A stretch of DNA of 28,809 nucleotides. Origin: Dehalococcoidia bacterium (GTDB lineage Bacteria; Chloroflexota; Dehalococcoidia; Dehalococcoidales; UBA1222). Position 1 is the first letter of the stretch. Each line of letters begins with the position of its first letter. A program made the position numbers and the translations under genes. The notes below the pieces were generated by a model that worked only from the letters and a program-made list of their open reading frames with translations, was not told where the DNA came from and made no database searches. The stretch lies in the NCBI GenBank assembly GCA_009776515.1, contig WRNP01000008.1, positions 1,797-30,605 of the forward strand. The letters run 5' to 3'. Shown here piece by piece: positions 22,851 to 28,809 of the stretch.

Positions 22851-23522
22851 TTACTCTTCGATCACATAAGAGAATACCAGAAATGGCACCGTCAGGAAAA
22901 TAACATCAAAGGAGATAAGGATGATAAGCCATACGGCCATGTCGCTGAAGCCTCCCCCGTCCAGTGCCAAAGCTGAAGACTCTACCACGGCGATGATGAC
23001 CGGGCTCACTATGGGCAGGAAGAGAATGGGCAATACCATCTCTCTCGCGCGGGTATTAACGGCGAGGGCGGCAAAGACGGTGCCTATGGCGGTAAAGCCT
23101 ATCGTTCCCAAAGCGGTTACCGCCAGGATCTCAATTTGGAAGACATTGATGTTGAATAGCAGGGCAAAAATGGGCAGGACCACCGCTTCCACCAGCAGCA
23201 AAAAAAACAGGGTACCCAACATCTTGCCCAGATAAATTGCCTCCCGCTCGGCGGGGCAAGCCAGCAATCCTTCCAGACAGCCCTCCTCTTTCTCGGGTAT
23301 GAATGTGCGGTTCAGGGCTAACACCCCAGCGAATGCGAAAGCCACCCACAATACCCCCGGCGCGATCAAGGTCATGGTTGCCACATCTGCCGTGAAAGCA
23401 AAATTGAAGATGACGAGTACTAGTACGGCGAAGACCAACACAGAGGTGATGATCTCGCGGGAACGGAGCTCAGCTACCACATCCTTGTGGGCGACGGCCA
23501 AGGCCTGTCGCCAAAAACTCAT
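22851..23522 (-). CDS. ccmB: Heme exporter/CcmABC complex permease CcmB
   Basis: A 223-residue membrane permease with six hydrophobic segments. It works with the ATPase CcmA and with CcmC to release heme-loaded CcmE. The family features are visible: the amphipathic N-terminus AVAHKDVVAELRSREIITS, the loop RTFIPEKEEGCLEGLLACPA, KMLGTLFFLLLVEAVVLPIF and LPILFLPIVSPVIIA. Its ATG at 23522 overlaps the ccmA stop by four bases (ATGA), indicating coupled translation. Confidence 0.94.
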   Translation of the reverse strand: MSFWRQALAVAHKDVVAELRSREIITSVLVFAVLVLVIFNFAFTADVATMTLIAPGVLWVAFAFAGVLALNRTFIPEKEEGCLEGLLACPAEREAIYLGKMLGTLFFLLLVEAVVLPIFALLFNINVFQIEILAVTALGTIGFTAIGTVFAALAVNTRAREMVLPILFLPIVSPVIIAVVESSALALDGGGFSDMAVWLIILISFDVIFLTVPFLVFSYVIEE

Positions 23523-24241
23523 GGATGCTCTCCTGTCGTGTGTACATAGGCCTCACTGAGGCTAGTGAGGGTAAGCACATCGCCCTGTGCACTCCAGGCG
23601 ATCTTGCCCCTTCCCAGCACGATTGCCTCGTTTGCCACGGCAAGCGCCCGCTCGAAGTTGTGGCTGGTAAAGATAATGGTGCGGCTTGGGGCATCATGCC
23701 GCAGTATGTCCCACATGGACGCAAGGGCTTGCGGGTCAAGTCCCGTCTCCGGCTCGTCCAGCATTAAGATGGAAGGTTTGTGGATCAGAGCTCGTCCCAA
23801 CGATAAACGCTGGAGCATACCGCGAGAAAAGGTTGCCGCACGGTCATGGCGGCGGGCAGTGAGCCCTACCAGAGAAAGGATCTCTCTGGTTCGCTCTCTG
23901 GGCTCTGCTACTCCGTACATACGCCCGTAAAAAACGAGGTTTTCCTCGGCGGAGAGTGCCCCATATAGATAGCTCTGGTGTGATACCAATCCGAGATGCC
24001 CACGTGCCTCCTGGGCGTGCTCTTTAAGATCCAAGCCGTCTATGAACACCTGTCCGGAGGTAGGGCGCATGACGCTAGCCAAGGTCTTGATGAGAGTGGT
24101 CTTACCAGCACCGTTGGGGCCAAAGATAGCCAGGGTGACACCTTTCCCTACCCTGAAATTCAGCCCGCGCAGTACTTTCGTGTTGCCAAAAGACTTAACC
24201 AAACCTCGAGCTTCAATAGCGGGTGAGGATAAACTATTCAT
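23519..24241 (-). CDS. ccmA: Cytochrome c maturation ABC ATPase CcmA
   Basis: The ATPase of the CcmABC complex, about 240 residues from ATG 24241. The Walker A is GPNGAGKT (residues 41-48), the signature FSRGMLQRLSLGRAL and the Walker B SILMLDEPETGLD, followed by a switch His in FTSHNFERAL. I choose the ATG at 24241 because it gives the normal CcmA N-terminus (AIEARGLVKSFG) and has AAGG nine bases upstream. In-frame starts at 24271 and 24295 would add about 10-18 residues without family support. It lies 99 bases after ccmF and overlaps ccmB by four bases. Confidence 0.93.
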   Translation of the reverse strand: MNSLSSPAIEARGLVKSFGNTKVLRGLNFRVGKGVTLAIFGPNGAGKTTLIKTLASVMRPTSGQVFIDGLDLKEHAQEARGHLGLVSHQSYLYGALSAEENLVFYGRMYGVAEPRERTREILSLVGLTARRHDRAATFSRGMLQRLSLGRALIHKPSILMLDEPETGLDPQALASMWDILRHDAPSRTIIFTSHNFERALAVANEAIVLGRGKIAWSAQGDVLTLTSLSEAYVHTTGEHP

Positions 24242-24340
24242 GGGTATGACCTTGGCTACTGCTAATGGCATAATGGCACGATAGTATGGACGCAATCACT
24301 GAATACAAAGCTTGCTATCTCTTACTCATGCAATTAGACA

Positions 24341-26308
24341 CTAGTCGTCTTCGTTACCAGTAGCCTTTTTCGCCGGGGCGGAGAAAGCCCACAACCCACC
24401 TATGAACAAAACAATACTACCGATCCAAATCCATGCCACCATGGGATATATTTTGATACTGACACCAACGACATCTTGGGACATATCTATGTGCCAGAGG
24501 CTGATATACACATCGTCGGCTAGAGTTGAGCGTACGGAGGCTTCATAAGTGAGGAGATCGCTGGTAGCGTAATAATTAAGCGAGGGGCTAATGGTGCCGA
24601 GGAGCTTATCCCCTCTCCTAAGTTCGAAATCTGCGGTCACGATCGTGGGGGTATCGGTGGAGGAGGTGGTGTAACCGTTGTAGGTCAGGGTATAGGCTTG
24701 CGCTTGGACTGGCTGGCCGGCGGATAAAACGAGATCGTCAAGGTGAACACTGTATGCCGATGAGCCTGTAATGCCCACGGCGATGATGACGATGGCGATA
24801 TGGACAATATAGCCACCGTAACGGGCGCGGTTGGCCGAGAAGAGGTGATGGCATGCTCGGAATAGGCCCCCTTTCTTACCGACGCGGTACTGGGTGATAT
24901 CGCGTGCCCATTTGGTGATGGTGGCGAAAAGAGCAAAAGCCAAAATGAACCAAGATACCATGACATGCCATTTACCGGTAGGGCCGGTGCCGAAGAAGAT
25001 GAAGATGACCAATGTGACCACCAGTGCCCCGGCTGTAGGCCAAATGAGAGCGCGTCCGAAATGGGCAAGCCTGGGCTTCTTAAAACCTACCAGCACACAT
25101 AACCCAGAGAGCAGGATGGCCGCAAGGAATACTGGTACGGCCGTGCCGTTGAAGAAATGAGCCTCTTGTTCAACCTGAGGACCGGTGAAGTGGCTGAAGA
25201 AAGGGTACATGGTGCCGATGAAGATAGCTATGGTGGCAAGCGCGAAAAGCAGATTGTTGACGAAAAAAGTCGTCTCCCCAGAGATTATGGCATTGTCGCC
25301 CGGCTCGTCTTTGAGGTCCTGCCAGCGCTTGATGACCAAGGCAAGCGCTCCAAACAACACAATGGCCATGAATGCTACGAATACCGGCTCGGCCGGGGTC
25401 CCGCCGAAAGTGTGTACCGAACTGAGAATATCGCTTCGGGTGAGGTATGCCCCAAAGATAGTCAGAAAGAAAGCAAAAATAATAAAAGCCATGCTCCAGA
25501 TCTTATTAAGACCGCGCCGCCGCCACATCATAGTGGCATGGAGAAAAGCAGTGACCAGTAGCCAAGGCATTAGACCAGCGTTCTCTACCGCATCCCAGGC
25601 CCAGTAGCCGCCCCATCCAAGCTCGTAATAGGCCCACCACGCGCCAAGCAGATTGCCTATTCCCAAGAATGTCCAGGAGGCAAGTGCCCAGCGGCGGGCG
25701 GAGATGAGCCACTGGCTGTCCAGGCGGCGGGTGATGAGGGCGCCTATGGTCATGGCGAAAGGGGCCAAGGCGAGTGCCCAGCCTATGAGTAGGGCTGGTG
25801 GGTGGAAGATCATGCCTGGATTTTGGAGCAGTGGGTTCATACCTTGGCCGTCAGTTGGTATGGGATAGAGGCTGTCGAAAGGGTTTTGGAGGAAGATGAT
25901 GATCAGAAAGAAAATCTCGGTGAAGAGGACAATGGTCAGGGTATAAGCAGCGACATTTTTTGATACCTTTCCACGCCATAAAAGCACTGCGCCCACGATG
26001 GCTACCAGCCAGCCCCAAAATAATAGCGAGCCCGGGTTGCCTGCCCAAAGCGCCGAAATCAGGTAGATGAGGGGGGTGCTACGCGTTGATTCGAGATAAA
26101 CATATCTCATGGAGAAATCATGGGAAAGGAGAGCTAGCAACAGCACGGCTACGGCGAGCGTCATAAAACTGGCAACAAGGAATGTAGCTTGGCGCCCCTG
26201 GCGGGCAAGAGATTCTCGGCCGGGGCGGGCACTCAGTAGAAAAGCGGCGATGCCGAAAAGCGCCGTCACCATGGTGAGTATCAGCAGGGCATTGCCGAGA
26301 AATGACAT
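24341..26308 (-). CDS. ccmF: Heme lyase CcmF
   Basis: A large multispanning membrane protein (655 residues) that attaches heme from CcmE to apocytochrome c. The WWD heme-handling motif is YELGWGGYWAWDAVENAG (residues 228-245), preceded by GMNPLLQNPGMIFHPP (156-171). A periplasmic domain near the C-terminus is followed by a last membrane segment (WIWIGSIVLFIGGLWAF). The length matches normal CcmF. With no CcmH or CcmI gene in this cluster, CcmF would have to recognise and reduce apocytochrome by another route, as proposed for the variant System I. The second gene of the operon, 104 bases after ccmE. Confidence 0.96.
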   Translation of the reverse strand: MSFLGNALLILTMVTALFGIAAFLLSARPGRESLARQGRQATFLVASFMTLAVAVLLLALLSHDFSMRYVYLESTRSTPLIYLISALWAGNPGSLLFWGWLVAIVGAVLLWRGKVSKNVAAYTLTIVLFTEIFFLIIIFLQNPFDSLYPIPTDGQGMNPLLQNPGMIFHPPALLIGWALALAPFAMTIGALITRRLDSQWLISARRWALASWTFLGIGNLLGAWWAYYELGWGGYWAWDAVENAGLMPWLLVTAFLHATMMWRRRGLNKIWSMAFIIFAFFLTIFGAYLTRSDILSSVHTFGGTPAEPVFVAFMAIVLFGALALVIKRWQDLKDEPGDNAIISGETTFFVNNLLFALATIAIFIGTMYPFFSHFTGPQVEQEAHFFNGTAVPVFLAAILLSGLCVLVGFKKPRLAHFGRALIWPTAGALVVTLVIFIFFGTGPTGKWHVMVSWFILAFALFATITKWARDITQYRVGKKGGLFRACHHLFSANRARYGGYIVHIAIVIIAVGITGSSAYSVHLDDLVLSAGQPVQAQAYTLTYNGYTTSSTDTPTIVTADFELRRGDKLLGTISPSLNYYATSDLLTYEASVRSTLADDVYISLWHIDMSQDVVGVSIKIYPMVAWIWIGSIVLFIGGLWAFSAPAKKATGNEDD

Positions 26309-26412
26309 ATGCTACTCCTAAAAAAAGTTTCCAACCTGAACTACGCCGTCCCCCTGGAATGGGTTGACCGCGCACCGCAAACAAAAAACCCTATGGCGGG
26401 AAAGGCCGTGGG

Positions 26413-26790
26413 CTAGTCTTTGGAGGTGCATTTGGTTATGATGCTGGTGGCCTGAAAGACTCCGGTCGCATCTAGCTTGCCCTTCACCACGGCTAAGCGT
26501 CCTGGCTCAAAGGCATTGGGTACCTGGCCTTGATAGACTACAGGCAGGCCGACGGGGAGCCCGGTTGCGTCCAGCAGGGTGAATTGAAAAACGAAGTCGT
26601 CCATTGTAAGGTCGGTGCTGATCTCGCCGTTTATACTGGTGATCTTGTCCGTCATGAGTGTGCTCTGGCCCAGGAATTCACTAACCTCATAATAGTAGGT
26701 ACCGCTGCCCATGACACCGATATAGCCCAGTACTGCAACGGCAACAATAATGATAGCCCCACCGATGATAAGCTTCTTGTGATTTTTCAT
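26413..26790 (-). CDS. ccmE: Cys-type heme chaperone CcmE, with Asp in place of the motif Tyr
   Basis: A 125-residue heme chaperone. An N-terminal anchor (KKLIIGGAIIIVAVAVLGYI) precedes a beta-barrel OB fold: YYYEVSEFL, TLMTDKITSINGEI, DDFVFQFTLLDATG, VVYQGQVPNAFEPGRLAVVKGKL and GVFQATSIITKC. Classical CcmE binds heme through His in HxxxY. The variant form in archaea and Desulfovibrio uses Cys in CxxxY. Here the chain ends CTSKD (C121 to D125), so the Cys is present but the Tyr position is Asp and the protein stops there, with no flexible tail. The ATG at 26790 heads the ccm operon. An IS element begins 46 bases upstream. Confidence 0.9.
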   Translation of the reverse strand: MKNHKKLIIGGAIIIVAVAVLGYIGVMGSGTYYYEVSEFLGQSTLMTDKITSINGEISTDLTMDDFVFQFTLLDATGLPVGLPVVYQGQVPNAFEPGRLAVVKGKLDATGVFQATSIITKCTSKD

Positions 26791-26808
26791 AAGTAGATCC
26801 CGCTTAGC

Positions 26809-26837
26809 ATTATATCACAATCAGATAGTTCTATTTC
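26809..26837 (-). promoter_or_regulatory. ccm operon promoter, -35 region at the IS junction
   Basis: A perfect TATAAT on the minus strand lies at 26809-26814. A 17-base spacer would place the -35 at 26832-26837 (reads GAAATA), exactly where the IS inverted repeat begins (26836). The original -35 may have been replaced by the insertion. No outward TTGACA is present at the IS end in the needed orientation. Confidence 0.5.
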
Positions 26838-26855
26838 CCGTCTTTGACAGTTTGA
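26836..26855 (+). repeat. Left terminal inverted repeat of the IS
   Basis: TCCCGTCTTTGACAGTTTGA. It differs from the reverse complement of the right repeat at one base (the fifth). Confidence 0.85.
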
Positions 26856-26931
26856 GAAGCTGAAAATCCCAAAAGGCAGTCAACTCACGAATAAATATTT
26901 TCAAAAAGAGGGTAAAAAGCGTCTTATTGTA

Positions 26932-26960
26932 TTGAGTAATGTTGCGTAATGTGTTATAAT
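26932..26960 (+). promoter_or_regulatory. Transposase promoter
   Basis: TTGAGT (26932-26937), a 17-base spacer and an extended -10 TGTTATAAT with TATAAT at 26955-26960. It lies 31 bases before the ATG at 26992. Confidence 0.7.
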
Positions 26961-26991
26961 AGCCCATACTTTATTCATTGAGGTTTGCGCT

Positions 26992-28725
26992 ATGAGACTT
27001 AGCATTTCTAAATCGAAAAACTCCGAGACCCTATATGTGATTAAGTCCACCTATGTTAATAAGAAGCACTCTTCTAAAATTGTCGAGAAGCTCGGTTCAC
27101 CTGCTGATATTAAGAAAAGGCATCCCGACTCTGATCCTTACGATTGGGCTAAGGGATACATTCGAAAATTAACCAAGGAAGAGCAAACAAGCCGACGCGA
27201 AATCCTTGTCAAGTATTCGCCTATTAAGCCTATTCAAATAAACGAAGCTCGTTTGTTTAATGGCGGATACCTCTTTCTTCAGCAGATTTACAACGAGCTT
27301 GGTATTTCGGTTCTGTGTAATGACTTGAAGAAACGCCATCGATTCACTTTTGATATTGCTGAAGTGCTTGCATGTCTAATATACTCCAGAATACTTCATC
27401 CATCGTCTAAGTTAGAAACGCATCATTATTCTCAGTCGTTATTGGAACCTTCTGAGTTTGATATACAGCATGTGTACCGTTCATTAGAAGTATTAGCCAA
27501 AGAGAGCGATTTAATTCAAGCCACGATTTATAAGAACTTTAAAAATGTTGCCAAGAGAAATGATAGGATTCTCTACTATGACTGTACGAATTATTTTTTC
27601 GAGATGGAGCAGGAAGATGGATTAAAGCAATATGGTATTTCGAAGGAGCATCGCCCAAATCCCTTAGTGCAAATGGGGCTTTTTATGGATGGAGATGGCA
27701 TTCCTCTCGCTTTTGAAATCAACGCCGGGAATACTAACGAGCAAACCACGCTTATCCCGCTAGAGAAGAAAATCCTATCTGACTTCAAACATTCAAGATT
27801 CATTGTTTGTACAGATGCCGGATTATCTTCATATGCCAATCGTAGATTCAATAATCTACAGCACCGTTCATTTATAACAACTCAATCCATCAAATTGCTC
27901 AAGGAACACTTAAAGCAATGGGCTCTTGATCCAAAAAACTGGAAGCTTTCGGAAAACGGCAAGACTTACAACATATCCGAATTAGATGAAGAGAAACATT
28001 TTGAGAGTATGTTCTATAAGGACAGATGGATTCATGAGAATGGATTGGAGCAGAGACTGATAGTTACTTATTCTCTCAAGCATCGTAATTACCAAAGAAA
28101 TGTACGTAATTCACAAATTGAGCGTGCTGAAAAACTGATTAGTAAAAGACCAAAAGCAATCAATAGAGCGAATCAGAATGACTATAAACGCTTTATAACT
28201 CAGGCATCTATCACAAATGACGGAGAGGTGGCTGAGAACGTGATGTATGGCTTTAACGAAGAACTTCTCTCTGAAGAAGTAATGTATGATGGATTTTATG
28301 GAGTATGTACGAACATTGAGGATGATGCGCAAGGAGTCGTATCAATCAATCGAAGAAGGTGGGAAATAGAAGAGTGCTTTAGAATTATGAAGCATGAATT
28401 TAAAGCCAGGCCAGTATTTCTAAGCCGTGGTGACAGGATTAAGGCGCATTTCCTCACTTGTTTCATTGCCTTGATTGTATTTAGAATATTGGAAAACAGA
28501 CTGGAAAACAGATATACCTGTACTGAAATCATAAGAACACTAAGAACCATGGATTTTCATAAAATCAAAGGGGAAGGCTTCCTGCCATCTTATACCAGAA
28601 CGGACATTACTGACGCATTACACGATGCTTTTGGTTTCAGAACAGACTACGAAATAGTTACCACAAAACAAATCAAAAAAATAATTAGCTTAACCAAGAA
28701 TGCAGGAAATAATACTCACAAATAG
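26992..28725 (+). CDS. IS1634-family DDE transposase
   Basis: A 577-residue transposase that cuts and joins the IS ends. The N-terminal region (LSISKSKNSETLYVIKSTYV and KIVEKLGS) and the body match the IS1634/IS4 superfamily. The predicted catalytic acids are D197 in YYDCTNYFFE, D275 in IVCTDAGLSS and E460 in RRRWEIEECFRIMKHEF. That last segment has the R/W-x-I-E-x-x-F-R-x-x-K form of IS4-type enzymes. A basic linker with many Arg/Lys lies between D275 and E460. The reading frame is intact and AT-rich compared with host genes. GAGG precedes the ATG by about nine bases. Confidence 0.93.
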   Translation: MRLSISKSKNSETLYVIKSTYVNKKHSSKIVEKLGSPADIKKRHPDSDPYDWAKGYIRKLTKEEQTSRREILVKYSPIKPIQINEARLFNGGYLFLQQIYNELGISVLCNDLKKRHRFTFDIAEVLACLIYSRILHPSSKLETHHYSQSLLEPSEFDIQHVYRSLEVLAKESDLIQATIYKNFKNVAKRNDRILYYDCTNYFFEMEQEDGLKQYGISKEHRPNPLVQMGLFMDGDGIPLAFEINAGNTNEQTTLIPLEKKILSDFKHSRFIVCTDAGLSSYANRRFNNLQHRSFITTQSIKLLKEHLKQWALDPKNWKLSENGKTYNISELDEEKHFESMFYKDRWIHENGLEQRLIVTYSLKHRNYQRNVRNSQIERAEKLISKRPKAINRANQNDYKRFITQASITNDGEVAENVMYGFNEELLSEEVMYDGFYGVCTNIEDDAQGVVSINRRRWEIEECFRIMKHEFKARPVFLSRGDRIKAHFLTCFIALIVFRILENRLENRYTCTEIIRTLRTMDFHKIKGEGFLPSYTRTDITDALHDAFGFRTDYEIVTTKQIKKIISLTKNAGNNTHK

Positions 28726-28787
28726 TATGTATTCTTAGCACTAATTTCAGGCTCGAATTTGTAACCTCTAGCCTTGGTTTTTCTCTG

Positions 28788-28807
28788 TCAAACTGTCAAA
28801 GATGGGA
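28788..28807 (-). repeat. Right terminal inverted repeat of the IS
   Basis: TCAAACTGTCAAAGATGGGA on the plus strand, the inverted partner of 26836-26855. Only two bases follow before the window ends. Confidence 0.85.
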
Positions 28808-28809
28808 TT

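Larger units (their letters stand above)
26836..28807 (+). mobile_element. IS1634-like insertion sequence, apparently complete
   Basis: About 1,972 bases bounded by terminal inverted repeats of which 19 of 20 bases match. It contains one intact transposase gene with its own promoter. It is clearly AT-richer than the neighbouring chromosome, pointing to recent arrival. The right repeat ends two bases before the window end, so the target-site duplication cannot be fully checked. Confidence 0.85.

Noticed and set aside
1..28809. CRISPR arrays, tRNA or rRNA genes
   Set aside because: No regularly spaced direct repeats, no tRNA T-arm pattern within a cloverleaf and no rRNA segments were seen on either strand.

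Overview
The window is a moderately GC-rich bacterial chromosome segment, probably from an uncultured Chloroflexota-like (Dehalococcoidia-type) anaerobe. That placement is an inference from gene content and layout (two membrane pyrophosphatases, a leuS-proC-cvpA operon, an archaeal/Desulfovibrio-style cytochrome c maturation set) and not from any marker-gene comparison. The right end is an AT-richer insertion sequence. The window ends 2 bases beyond that element's terminal repeat, which suggests a contig break at a repeat.

Layout. 1-4173 (minus): two ion-pumping membrane pyrophosphatases in tandem, the first cut by the window edge. One carries the K+-dependent signature and the other the K+-independent one. 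4326-5069 (plus): a lone, divergent CobJ-like methyltransferase. 5283-6509 (minus): an unrecognised 408-residue protein. 6718-12466 (minus): a maturation and supply locus for molybdenum hydroxylases. In transcription order it holds a Phd/YefM-like antitoxin, a RelE-like toxin fused to a degenerate MobA/MocA nucleotidyltransferase domain, modB, modC, yqeB, yqeC and a broken xdhC. No modA and no hydroxylase structural gene is present. 12953-15170 (plus): rsmD, coaD, a SAM methyltransferase and a 2[4Fe-4S] ferredoxin. 15255-19018 (minus): operon leuS-proC-cvpA. 19189-21961 (plus): an MscS channel with a C-terminal zinc ribbon, a two-domain META lipoprotein and a rhomboid protease. 22006-26790 (minus): cytochrome c maturation genes in the order ccmE-ccmF-ccmA-ccmB-ccmC-ccmD. 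CcmE is the Cys-type variant and no ccmH/ccmI/ccmG is present. 26836-28807: an IS1634-like element next to, and probably inside, the ccmE promoter.

How the parts fit. The pyrophosphatases and Ccm genes point to membrane energetics with low-potential c-type cytochromes. The yqeB/yqeC/xdhC/mocA-like/modBC group would normally feed and mature a selenium- or molybdenum-dependent hydroxylase, but xdhC is broken and the mocA-like domain has lost active-site residues, so this locus looks partly decayed or repurposed. The most unusual object is the toxin-nucleotidyltransferase fusion at 11431-12213. It overlaps its antitoxin gene and sits behind a strong promoter with an operator-like inverted repeat. 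Several plus-strand genes have a -10 box directly against the start codon, suggesting leaderless transcripts.
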